DNA of 64,000 nt, from contig NZ_JACHIG010000005.1 of assembly GCF_014203095.1 (NCBI RefSeq), positions 1-64,000 of the forward strand, in the 5' to 3' direction. Position 1 is the first letter of the stretch. Each line of letters opens with the position of its first letter. Below the pieces are notes generated by a model. The model was not told the origin of the DNA. It made no database searches and was given only the letters and a program-made list of their open reading frames with translations. This DNA is from Prosthecobacter vanneervenii (GTDB taxonomy: Bacteria; Verrucomicrobiota; Verrucomicrobiia; Verrucomicrobiales; Verrucomicrobiaceae). The position numbers and the translations under genes were made by a program. Below, one piece after another: positions 40,621-48,383 of the stretch.

Positions 40621-41757
40621 ATGGCAGACCACCGCGCCCTCATTTCGAATCCCGCAGACTTGCAGCCTTCCACCGCCTGGAATGAAACCGTCTGGGCCTA
40701 CACCAGCGAGGAGGAGCTGGTGGATCATACCACCAAGGCGCGCCTCTGCGTGGCCACGCTGCTGCCCTTCAAGGACAAGAAGCCTGACTGGGACGGCTTC
40801 ACAAAAAGCGTACGCTGGATGCAGCAGTGTGGCGAGCACTACGGCGTGGAGATGGTCTTCGTGCTCAATGCGGACACCGGCTACATCTTTGACCTCAGCA
40901 ACGACCTGTACGCCGAGGTGCTGCGGCGCTTCCGTGCGGAGTTTCCCACGCAGCGCTTCATTGCCGGAGTGACCGCACGCGGCGCGGAAAACGACACCGC
41001 CTTCAAAGCCGAGCGCTACTGGCCGCTGCTCGACATCGCGCAAGAGCACGACAACTGCGAGATGATGATCATGACCAGCAAGCTGCTCAACACGCTGGAA
41101 AACGAGCCCCGACGCGACGCCTATTTTCAGATCGCCGAGCACCTCATCCGCCCCGGAATCGCGCATGCGCTGGAGCCCTCCTTTGTGCCCTGGGCCACGC
41201 CGTTTGATCCGTGGCTGTTCCACCAGATCGCGCTGCATCCGGCGTATGTCGGCGGCAAGGTCAGCACGCTGGACGAGCCGCACTTCCACTACTGGGCCGC
41301 CATGTGCAAAGGGCTGAACCTGCCCTTCTCCCCGCACAGCGGAGACGACTACGGCATCGCCACCGCCATCAAGCTCGGCCTGCCGCTGCTCATCGGCGCA
41401 GGCGTCAGCGCCTGCCCGCTCATCTGCGCCGCCCGCGACATGTGGTTGCTGGACAGCGTGGCCGACAAGAAATTCAAGACCGGCACCGGCCGCTTTGACA
41501 CACGCGTCTACAAGCTCTTCGAGGCCTTCCAGTCTTTTGAAGACATGGTCTTCCGCCTCGACGACCGCATGAGCGCCTCCCCCTACAAACACAGCACCGC
41601 CCACGTACTGCACCAGCTCGGCCTCATCGAGTCACCTGAAGCGCACCCCGACTGCAAAGACCTGCGCGGCGCCGATGAAGCAGCCCGCATGGCCGAAGCA
41701 ATGCGCCGGCCCAAACGCGTGGCGCAGAAGCTGGGGATTCCGTTGTTTGGGGTGTGA
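40621..41757 (+). CDS. DapA/NanA-family aldolase (dihydrodipicolinate synthase-like)
   Basis: 378 residues, cytoplasmic. A TIM-barrel protein with the family pattern ARLCVATLLPFKDKKPDWDGF at the N-terminus. A likely Schiff-base lysine lies in YVGGKVSTLDEPHFHY, and GDDYGIATAIKLGLPLLIGAGVSA follows. It is longer than DapA (about 290), mainly by N- and C-terminal extensions. The classic DapA tyrosine pair is not clearly visible, so lysine biosynthesis is not assured. Other aldolases of this fold act on sugar acids or hydroxyprolines. Confidence 0.8.
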   Translation: MADHRALISNPADLQPSTAWNETVWAYTSEEELVDHTTKARLCVATLLPFKDKKPDWDGFTKSVRWMQQCGEHYGVEMVFVLNADTGYIFDLSNDLYAEVLRRFRAEFPTQRFIAGVTARGAENDTAFKAERYWPLLDIAQEHDNCEMMIMTSKLLNTLENEPRRDAYFQIAEHLIRPGIAHALEPSFVPWATPFDPWLFHQIALHPAYVGGKVSTLDEPHFHYWAAMCKGLNLPFSPHSGDDYGIATAIKLGLPLLIGAGVSACPLICAARDMWLLDSVADKKFKTGTGRFDTRVYKLFEAFQSFEDMVFRLDDRMSASPYKHSTAHVLHQLGLIESPEAHPDCKDLRGADEAARMAEAMRRPKRVAQKLGIPLFGV

Positions 41758-41805
41758 TGGAAAAACAGTCCAGCATGTTCGACAAAATTCAAACTTTTGC
41801 CACTG

Positions 41806-42246
41806 TCACATCCACGTGTCAGGCATCAGATTACGCATCAAATCCTCAGGAAGCTCTGCCATAACTGTATCCCGTGAAACGAAAAGATCATGATCCTCTT
41901 CGCCATCTCGTTGAAGAGTGATGTGCACTTCATAATCTTTTGGAAGAACAGCCATATAAGCGGCTACGGCTTCCAGAACCTGGGACTTAAACATCGTCTC
42001 ACGGGTGAAAGTCACTCCGATACCACGCGACAACATGGCGGTGTCTCCAAGATTGAAGTCTTTATCATCAAAGTCGTCGTGCTCACCAAAACGCTCGAGC
42101 ACAGTCTGCAATCCGTTGCGGACGTCATGCCACTCTTCAAAAAACTCTTCACATGCGGACTCGTCCTCTGCCTTGCAAGCAGGCGGGTTATAGGGCGTGT
42201 CGAGTTTTGTATATAGATCTTTGCGCGTAATGCGGTGAACATTCAT
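41806..42246 (-). CDS. Low-GC hypothetical protein
   Basis: 146 residues, no recognised domain. A hydrophilic, acidic protein (FFEEWHDVRNGLQTVLERFGEHDDFDDKDF), possibly alpha/beta, ending MAELPEDLMRNLMPDTWM. No signal or membrane segment. By eye its DNA is much more AT-rich than the flanking aldolase and folP genes, which suggests recent acquisition. Starts at an ATG after an AT-rich gap. Coding status is supported by the uninterrupted frame and plausible composition. Confidence 0.7.
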   Translation of the reverse strand: MNVHRITRKDLYTKLDTPYNPPACKAEDESACEEFFEEWHDVRNGLQTVLERFGEHDDFDDKDFNLGDTAMLSRGIGVTFTRETMFKSQVLEAVAAYMAVLPKDYEVHITLQRDGEEDHDLFVSRDTVMAELPEDLMRNLMPDTWM

Positions 42247-42296
42247 GCCAGACGATAGTTAAGTCGATCCAAGCATCAAAAAAGCTGTCGCGTCTT

Positions 42297-43136
42297 TCAC
42301 ACCCCGCCCAAAATCGCCTCCATCATCCGCAGCGCATCGCAGTTCGGCTTCACATCATGCACGCGCACAATCCTCGCACCATGCTCGCGGGCATAGGCAC
42401 TCAGCGCAATCGTGGGCCAGAAGCGGTCTTCCATGGCGTCGGAGTGCATGACGCGGGCGATCATGGATTTGCGGGACACGCCCACCAGCAGCGGGCGCCG
42501 GGTGCTGAGCTGCGGCAGGGCGCGCATGAGGGAGAGGTTGTGCTCCAGGGTTTTGCCAAAGCCAAAGCCGGGGTCCAAAACAATGCGCTCGGGGTCGATG
42601 CCCTCGCCTTCCAGCACGCGCAGGCGGTTGTCAAAGTAGTCACCCACAGCCGCCACCACGTCATCGTACTGCGGCTGGTGCTGCATGGTCTGAGGCGTGC
42701 CGGTCATGTGCATGACCACGAGGCCCGCCTGGGTCTCCGCAGCCACGCGCGGCATGGCGGCGTCTCCGCGCAGGCCGGTCACGTCATTGATGATGTCGGC
42801 CCCGGCATCCAGCGCGGCTCGGGCCACGACGGCCTTCATGGTGTCGATGGAAATAAGCGCCTTCGTCTGTGAGCGCACGGCGCGGATGACCGGCAGCACG
42901 CGGCGCAGCTCCTCGGCCTCGCTCACTGGCTCAGCACCTGGGCGGGTGGATTCGCCGCCCACATCCAGAATGTCAGCCCCCTCTGCCAGCAGCGTGAAGG
43001 CATGCTCCACGGCGCGTCCGGGATCGTTGAAACGCCCGCCATCTGAAAAGCTGTCGGGCGTGACATTCACAATGCCCATGATGAGCCCGCGATGGGTGAG
43101 ATCGAGATCGTGGTTGCCGAATCGCCAGCGGAACAT
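42297..43136 (-). CDS. folP: Dihydropteroate synthase
   Basis: 279 residues from the ATG at 43136. Folate pathway enzyme joining para-aminobenzoate to the pterin. All family signatures appear: MGIVNVTPDSFSDGGRF, DVGGESTRPGAEPVS, SIDTMKAVVARAALDAGADIINDVTG, then DPGFGFGKT and VGVSRKSMI. Longer in-frame starts would add residues without family support. It would also be the target of sulfonamides. Divergent from the pseudo-metallopeptidase gene. Confidence 0.95.
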   Translation of the reverse strand: MFRWRFGNHDLDLTHRGLIMGIVNVTPDSFSDGGRFNDPGRAVEHAFTLLAEGADILDVGGESTRPGAEPVSEAEELRRVLPVIRAVRSQTKALISIDTMKAVVARAALDAGADIINDVTGLRGDAAMPRVAAETQAGLVVMHMTGTPQTMQHQPQYDDVVAAVGDYFDNRLRVLEGEGIDPERIVLDPGFGFGKTLEHNLSLMRALPQLSTRRPLLVGVSRKSMIARVMHSDAMEDRFWPTIALSAYAREHGARIVRVHDVKPNCDALRMMEAILGGV

Positions 43137-43197
43137 GGTTGATGCCGGGCGGCTGAGCCCGCTGCCGGGTATGTTGGGGTGGATCGGCGCTGCGCCA

Positions 43198-43252
43198 AGC
43201 GGAAAAGTGAGGGGAAAGCAGCGGGTGATATTGCCCGCGCTGCTTTTCCGCT
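43198..43252. promoter_or_regulatory. Competing hairpins just upstream of the pseudopeptidase start
   Basis: AGCGGAAAAG (43198-43207) pairs perfectly with CTTTTCCGCT (43243-43252). An inner stem joins 43215-43225 with 43234-43246 (11 bp, 2-base bulge), sharing bases with the outer one, so both cannot fully form at once. Ends 15 bases before the ATG at 43268. Confidence 0.5.
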
Positions 43253-43267
43253 GCATGATTTGCACCG

Positions 43268-44755
43268 ATGAAGCCCAACCCCGCCATCCTGCTGCTCATC
43301 CTCCTTTCGCTCGGAGGCGCTGCGGCCTTGTATCTGGCGGGGATGAAACCGGAGGCAACGCCGCCGATCGCGGTGAAGGCCGAGCCCGCCAAGAAATCCA
43401 CGCCCGTGGGGAAACGCGACGTGCCTGTCGAAGAGGTGGCGCTGGTGGAAGACCTGAAAAAGCAGATCGTGCTGCTGGAGGGACAGATCGAGTACCTCCA
43501 GGGCCAGAATGATGTGCTGAAGGATGAAAACGCACAGCTCATCCAGAAGCTGGGCATGCTGGGCGTGAAGGACGCGCAGAAAATGACCGCCACGCCCGTG
43601 AAGGATGAGGATGTGGCTCCCGACTTTGTTGGCATGGGCCTGGACATGATGAAGATGCGAAAGCTGCATGCGCTGCCGCTTGTGACAACGAAGGTGAGCC
43701 AGGAGGAGGTGGAGGCCGTGATCCTCGTCTGGCTCAAGCGCCAGCAGCCGAATGACGAGGCCAAAAAGCTCGCTCGCGGTCTGGCCACACTGGGCTGGAT
43801 CCCCGAGGCCGTCGATCCCCTGCCGCTGCGCGCGGCGCTGCTGGCACGCCAGCTGGGCGGCTGGTATGACGCGGAATCGGAGACCATGTTCACCATCGAT
43901 CCCACCACAGCCAGCGGACCCGAGGTCACCGCGAATGAGCCAATGGGCATCGCCTTTGGCCAGCTGCTGCGCGAGTACGGCAGCACGCTCTTTCAGCCGC
44001 AGCACGGCCCGCTCAAGACGGACATGCGCCTGGCGCGCGAGTCTCTGATCGCCGGAGATGCGGGGCTGACGCGCTTCCTTTTCTCGCTGCAAAATCCCGC
44101 GGCTGCGCCGAAGGACGAGCTCCCCTCCGAAGACCCCGACCACCCGCTGAACCAGGTGCCCATGCCTGCGTATCTGCGTGAGCTGGCGCTCTTCCCCTTC
44201 AGCCGTGGCTTTGAGTTTGCGCAGACGCTGCACAGCGCGGGCAATTTTCCCCAGCTCAATGCCGCCTACAGCCGCCCGCCCATCAGCACGGCGGAGGTCA
44301 TCGAGCCCGAGGTCTATCTCGATCCCGAGCGCCCCGCGCCGGTGGAGATCACGCTGGGCGATGTGAAGCTCAAAGGCGCGCTGCCCTACCTGGACGACAG
44401 CCTGGGCAAATTTGCCTGCGTGACCGCCCTGCGCATGCACAACAATGATGAGGACTCAGCCCTCGGTGCACGTGGTCTGGTAGCTGACCGCCTGCTGGTC
44501 TGGGCCGCTGATGGCGGTGCCAAGCGCGACCACGCCGCCTGGCAGACCGTCTTCATGGACAAGTCCACCGCCGACGCCTTCTACAAGGCCATGCTCAACT
44601 CCCTCCGCGAGACCTACAAGACCAGTGGAGAAAATGAATTCACCGCACAGGGCCGCCATGTGAGCCTGCTGCGCAACCGCGGCGATGCCGGTGTCGTTCT
44701 GCTGGAGACCGCCAGCGAGGAGGCCCGCGCCGCACTCAAGCTTTTGATGAAATGA
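43268..44755 (+). CDS. Membrane-anchored metallopeptidase-like protein without zinc ligands
   Basis: 495 residues. An N-terminal anchor (AILLLILLSLGGAAALYLAG) is followed by a coiled coil (VEDLKKQIVLLEGQIEYLQGQ). The large C-terminal domain follows the pattern of a putative zinc metallopeptidase family: LGGWYDAESETMF, then the helix where others have HExxH (here GIAFGQLLREYGS). Then come DMRLARESLIAGDAGLTRF (others have an E-G-D-A motif), LALFPFSRGFEFAQTL and AEVIEPEVYLDPERPAPV. The His-Glu-His ligands and the late Glu appear to be missing, so it is probably a pseudoenzyme. Coupled to acylphosphatase by a 4-base overlap. Confidence 0.8.
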   Translation: MKPNPAILLLILLSLGGAAALYLAGMKPEATPPIAVKAEPAKKSTPVGKRDVPVEEVALVEDLKKQIVLLEGQIEYLQGQNDVLKDENAQLIQKLGMLGVKDAQKMTATPVKDEDVAPDFVGMGLDMMKMRKLHALPLVTTKVSQEEVEAVILVWLKRQQPNDEAKKLARGLATLGWIPEAVDPLPLRAALLARQLGGWYDAESETMFTIDPTTASGPEVTANEPMGIAFGQLLREYGSTLFQPQHGPLKTDMRLARESLIAGDAGLTRFLFSLQNPAAAPKDELPSEDPDHPLNQVPMPAYLRELALFPFSRGFEFAQTLHSAGNFPQLNAAYSRPPISTAEVIEPEVYLDPERPAPVEITLGDVKLKGALPYLDDSLGKFACVTALRMHNNDEDSALGARGLVADRLLVWAADGGAKRDHAAWQTVFMDKSTADAFYKAMLNSLRETYKTSGENEFTAQGRHVSLLRNRGDAGVVLLETASEEARAALKLLMK

Positions 44756-45030
44756 TGACCGCCAAACATGTTTTCTATTCAGGCCGCGTCCAGGGCGTGG
44801 GCTTTCGTTACAGCACCAAGCGCATCGCCTCCGGCTTTGACGTGACCGGCTGGGTCAAGAACCTGCCCGATGGCCGCGTGGAGATGCTGGCGCAGTCCTT
44901 TGAGCCCGATGAGCTGGACGCCTTCCTGGAAGACATCCAGACGAGCAGCCTGGGCTCCCACATCAAAGAAAGAGAAGTGAATTCCATTGCCGCGCAGCCC
45001 GGACTGCGTGGATTTTCCATCGTGGCGTAA
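44752..45030 (+). CDS. acyP: Acylphosphatase
   Basis: 92 residues, the normal size. Contains the family signature YSGRVQGVGFRYSTKRIA with the catalytic arginine and GWVKNLPDGRVEMLAQ with the asparagine. Hydrolyses acyl phosphates such as carbamoyl phosphate. Starts four bases into the stop of the pseudo-metallopeptidase gene. An ABC transporter operon follows 20 bases later. Confidence 0.95.
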   Translation: MMTAKHVFYSGRVQGVGFRYSTKRIASGFDVTGWVKNLPDGRVEMLAQSFEPDELDAFLEDIQTSSLGSHIKEREVNSIAAQPGLRGFSIVA

Positions 45031-45049
45031 ACCAGCCCCATCCACCCGC

Positions 45050-45913
45050 ATGAGCACCACGCCTGCAGTCTCTGTCAAAAACCTGACCAAGATCTTCAAA
45101 GGCAGTCTTGGCAAAGGTGCCTTCCGTGCCGTGCACGATGTGTCTCTCACCGTGGAGGCCGGAGAGGTTTATGGTCTCATCGGTCCGAACGGCTCCGGCA
45201 AGTCCACCACCATGAAGGTCATCCTGGGCTTGCTGAAGGCCACCGCCGGAGAGACCAGCATCTTCGGCATCCCGAGCACGGAGGTGGCCAGCCGCCACAG
45301 CGTGGGCTTCCTGCCTGAGAACCCGTATTTCTACAAGCACCTCAACGGCCGCGAGACGCTGCTCTTTTACGGCAGGCTCTGCGGCATGAGCGGTGCTGCC
45401 TTGAAATCCCGCGCCGATGAAATGCTGGCGCTGACCGGGCTGGAAGATGCAGCCACGCGCCGTGTGGGCGGCTACTCCAAAGGCATGCTGCAGCGCCTCG
45501 GGCTGGCGCAGGCCCTCATCCATGAGCCACGCCTCCTCGTGCTGGACGAGCCCACCGCCGGTGTGGACCCTGCGGGCTCGCGCATCATCCGCGATCTCAT
45601 CATCGAATTCCGCGCACGTGGCATCACCGTGCTCGTCACCTCCCATCTCTTGGAGCAGATGCAGGAGGTGTGCGACCGCGTGGGCATCATGGCCCACGGA
45701 CGCATGGTCCGCGAGGGGCGGCTGGAGGACCTCATCGCCGTGGAAAACCAGACTGAGATGGTGCTGGAAAACGCCTCCCCCGCCCTGCTGGCCAAGATTG
45801 ATGCGCTGGTGAAGGCCGAGGGCGGAGACACCCGGCTGCTGCGCAGCGGCCACCCGCGCACTACGCTGGAGCGCCTGTTTCTGGAAGCCACCAACGAACC
45901 GAAAAAACCATGA
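45050..45913 (+). CDS. ABC transporter ATP-binding protein (ABC-2 exporter)
   Basis: 287 residues from the ATG at 45050. Walker A GPNGSGKST, signature GGYSKGMLQRLGLAQAL, Walker B LLVLDEPTAGVDP and H-loop VTSHLLEQMQ are all intact. It belongs to the DrrA/Nod/GldA-like exporter ATPase group. The next gene encodes its ABC-2 permease, overlapping by four bases (ATGA). The frame could open at 44987, inside the acylphosphatase gene, but that start is unlikely. The substrate is unknown. Confidence 0.95.
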   Translation: MSTTPAVSVKNLTKIFKGSLGKGAFRAVHDVSLTVEAGEVYGLIGPNGSGKSTTMKVILGLLKATAGETSIFGIPSTEVASRHSVGFLPENPYFYKHLNGRETLLFYGRLCGMSGAALKSRADEMLALTGLEDAATRRVGGYSKGMLQRLGLAQALIHEPRLLVLDEPTAGVDPAGSRIIRDLIIEFRARGITVLVTSHLLEQMQEVCDRVGIMAHGRMVREGRLEDLIAVENQTEMVLENASPALLAKIDALVKAEGGDTRLLRSGHPRTTLERLFLEATNEPKKP

Positions 45914-46836
45914 GCCAGGCCGCCACACAGACTTCCGCCTCCATCAGCACACCCACCGTGCGCTTTTCCCCCGCGCGCGTATGGACGCTGGCCCACGCCA
46001 CCATGACGCAGCTCATGCGCATGAAGATCCTGCCCTTCCTGCTGGTCTTCTGCGTGCTCGTGGTCGTGGTGGGCTTCGGCTTCTCCGTCATCAATCCGGA
46101 GCAGCAGCTCAGCCAGCTCAAGACGGTGTCCCTCGCCGCGCTGCAGATCTTCAGCATCGTCATCGGCGTGGTGTCCACCGCCCTGCTGCTGCCCAAGGAC
46201 ATGGAGGACCGCACGCTCTACACCATCCTGTCCAAGCCCGTGCCGCGCTTTGACTACCTGCTGGGAAAGCTCTGCGGTGTGCTCATGCTCATCGCCAGCG
46301 GGCTGGTCATCATGGACGCCCTGCTCAGCCTCGTGCTGTGGGTCCAGCAGGCCTCCTTGTTTGACGCCGCTGTCGCACAGCTGCACCAGGACAAGCAGGA
46401 CACCCCCGAGGCGCTGACGCAGTTGCGCGAGATCGTGGCCCGACAGGGGCTCACCTGGAATCTGCACTGGGCTGTGTGGGCTATCTTTCTGAAAGCCGCC
46501 GTAGTCACCACCGTGGCGCTGCTGCTCTCCTGCATCGCCAGCTCCACACTCTTCACCATCGTCATCACCTTCTGCATCACCATCATAGGCCATGGCGAAT
46601 CGCTCATCCGCGACTTCCTCTTCCAGCCCTACCTCGGCAGCACCGCCAAGCGCGCCGCCACCCTCATCCTCGCCGCCATCTGCCCGGACCTCTCGCAGTT
46701 CGACATCGTGGACAGCGTGGCCAACGGCCAGATCGTCCCCTGGACCGCAGTCTATGACATGACCGGCATCGCCGCTCTCTACCTCGCCGCCTACCTCTTC
46801 ATCACCCACCTCGTCTTTGTTGAGAAGGAACTCTGA
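45910..46836 (+). CDS. ABC-2 family permease
   Basis: 308-residue membrane protein with six predicted helices (ILPFLLVFCVLVVVVGFGFSV, KTVSLAALQIFSIVIGVV and others), in the ABC-2 permease style with the early motif KDMEDRTLYTILSKP. Forms the transport channel with the ATPase from the previous gene. A loop of about 50 residues with VAQLHQDKQDTPEALTQLREIV faces away from the membrane. Followed at 46885 by a TPR-like gene that is probably part of the same operon. The substrate is unknown. Confidence 0.93.
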   Translation: MSQAATQTSASISTPTVRFSPARVWTLAHATMTQLMRMKILPFLLVFCVLVVVVGFGFSVINPEQQLSQLKTVSLAALQIFSIVIGVVSTALLLPKDMEDRTLYTILSKPVPRFDYLLGKLCGVLMLIASGLVIMDALLSLVLWVQQASLFDAAVAQLHQDKQDTPEALTQLREIVARQGLTWNLHWAVWAIFLKAAVVTTVALLLSCIASSTLFTIVITFCITIIGHGESLIRDFLFQPYLGSTAKRAATLILAAICPDLSQFDIVDSVANGQIVPWTAVYDMTGIAALYLAAYLFITHLVFVEKEL

Positions 46837-46884
46837 TTTTTTGTTCCTTTTTGCGCCTCTTTGCGGCCATCCCTTCCCTCCTTC

Positions 46885-47676
46885 ATGAAACGAAAACTCC
46901 AGGCCCTCGCTGTGCTGCTGGTCTTTGGCGTGCTGAAGCTCCCGCTGGAGCAGCACGTCACGCATGATCTGCGCCGCATGCGGTTGGTGGACGAGCCCCT
47001 GCATCTGGGCACGGAGGAAAACATGGGCCAGATGGGCCTGGCCGCCACGCTGGGCGGGCTGCGCGGCCTGGTGGCCAGCATCTTCCAGCTGCGTGCGCAT
47101 GTGGCCTTTACCGATGTGAACTGGGCCCAGGTGGACAGCTACTACAAGCTCGTGACACGCCTCCAGCCGCGCAATGCCCGCTACTGGGAGGAGGCCTCCT
47201 GGCACATGGCCTACAATGCCGCCTCCTACTACCTCTACAGCGAAGACCTGAAGCCCGGTCTGCGCGGCCAGCTTTACCACGACCACGTGCAGCGCGGCAT
47301 CGACATCCTGACCGAAGGCCTCAAATTCCTGCCCGACAATCCGCGCCTGTGGCAGAAGCTGGGGGACATCCACTGGAACCGCAGCAAGGACTTCAAGGCC
47401 GCCGGAGACGCCTATTTGAGCTCCTTCCAGCACGGCGGGCTGAATTTCACCCAGCGCTTTGCTGCCTATGCCTATGCGCAGTCCACCGACACGGCCTCCT
47501 GGCAAAAGGGCTACAGCATTTTGAAAAAGCTCTACGATGAGAAAAAGGCCACCCCGGGGCTGATCGAATACCTCAAGATGCTGGAGCAAAATCTGCAAAT
47601 CCCCGCCGCCCAGCGCATTCCCGATGCGGCCCCGGTCCGGAAGACAGCAGATCCTCAGGCTGGACCCCTGAGGTGA
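46885..47676 (+). CDS. TPR-like membrane-anchored protein
   Basis: 263 residues with an N-terminal hydrophobic segment (ALAVLLVFGVLKLPL) and helical repeat character afterwards (WAQVDSYYKLVTRLQPRNARYW, ITEGLKFLPDNPRLWQKLGDIHW), resembling tetratricopeptide-like helices. The 48-base spacing after the ABC-2 permease suggests one operon. It could help assemble or regulate the transporter. No precise family is recognised. A T-rich tract (46836-46860) lies in the gap before it. Confidence 0.8.
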   Translation: MKRKLQALAVLLVFGVLKLPLEQHVTHDLRRMRLVDEPLHLGTEENMGQMGLAATLGGLRGLVASIFQLRAHVAFTDVNWAQVDSYYKLVTRLQPRNARYWEEASWHMAYNAASYYLYSEDLKPGLRGQLYHDHVQRGIDILTEGLKFLPDNPRLWQKLGDIHWNRSKDFKAAGDAYLSSFQHGGLNFTQRFAAYAYAQSTDTASWQKGYSILKKLYDEKKATPGLIEYLKMLEQNLQIPAAQRIPDAAPVRKTADPQAGPLR

Positions 47677-47718
47677 TAGGCCTGTAACCTAGCCCCGTTT
47701 GACATTCGTTATGTTTGG

Positions 47719-47730
47719 GTGAATTTTCAC
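47719..47730. promoter_or_regulatory. Rex-operator-like palindrome upstream of rex
   Basis: GTGAA-TT-TTCAC (47719-47730) lies 15 bases before the ATG at 47745. Rex consensus sites read GTGAA-N4-TTCAC, so half-sites match but the spacing is two bases short. A TTGACA (47699-47704) 14 bases upstream could be a -35, putting the palindrome over the -10 region. Confidence 0.4.
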
Positions 47731-47744
47731 ATTGTTCCCCCAAA

Positions 47745-48362
47745 ATGCCCGCCAAAGTAGACATCCCCCGCAAGTCGATCTACCGCCTGTCGATCTACCA
47801 GCGCTGCCTGCAGCGTCTGCGTGAGAATCAGGTGGACACGGTGTCCTCTGCCGCGCTGGCCAAGGCCGCCGGCGTGAAGTCCACGCAGCTGCGCAAAGAC
47901 CTGGCTTACTTTGGCCAGCTGGGCACACGCGGCCTGGGCTACAATGTGGACGCCCTCAGCGGCACCATCGGCGATGTGCTGGGGCAGAACAAACTGCAGC
48001 CCGTGATCCTCGTGGGCGTGGGGAATCTGGGCTCCGCTCTGCTGCGCTACGGCGGCTTCCGCAAGGAGGGCTTTGAAATCGCCGCCGCCTTTGACCTCGC
48101 GCCACGCAAGGTGCCCGGAGTCAATGTGCCGGTGCTGGACATGGCAGACATGGCTGAGTTCATCCGCCGTCAGCATGTCAAGATGGCCATTCTCTCTGTG
48201 CCCGCCAGCGGCGCGCAGTCGGTGGTCAATGACCTGGTGCAGCATGGCATCCAAGCCATCCTGAACTTCTCCCCCACCGTGCTCGACGTACCGGAAAACG
48301 TGGTGGTCAACAGCGTGGATCTGGCCGTGGAGCTGGAGAACCTGAGCTACTTCATCCGCTGA
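47745..48362 (+). CDS. rex: Redox-sensing transcriptional repressor Rex
   Basis: 205 residues, the standard length. N-terminal winged helix (SIYRLSIYQRCLQRL, SAALAKAAGVKSTQLRKDLAYFGQLGTRG) and a Rossmann domain binding NADH/NAD+ (LVGVGNLGSALLRYGGF, DLAPRKVPG). Rex represses respiratory and fermentation genes when NADH is low and releases DNA when NADH is high. A near-consensus GTGAA/TTCAC site lies in its own promoter. No obvious regulated gene other than itself is adjacent. Confidence 0.97.
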   Translation: MPAKVDIPRKSIYRLSIYQRCLQRLRENQVDTVSSAALAKAAGVKSTQLRKDLAYFGQLGTRGLGYNVDALSGTIGDVLGQNKLQPVILVGVGNLGSALLRYGGFRKEGFEIAAAFDLAPRKVPGVNVPVLDMADMAEFIRRQHVKMAILSVPASGAQSVVNDLVQHGIQAILNFSPTVLDVPENVVVNSVDLAVELENLSYFIR

Positions 48363-48383
48363 TAGCAGCCCAGGTGTACAGCA

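Noticed and set aside
45472-47598. Long minus-strand frame opposite the ABC transporter operon
   Set aside because: The + strand carries clear ATPase and permease genes. The minus product is His/Gly/Val-rich with no domain.
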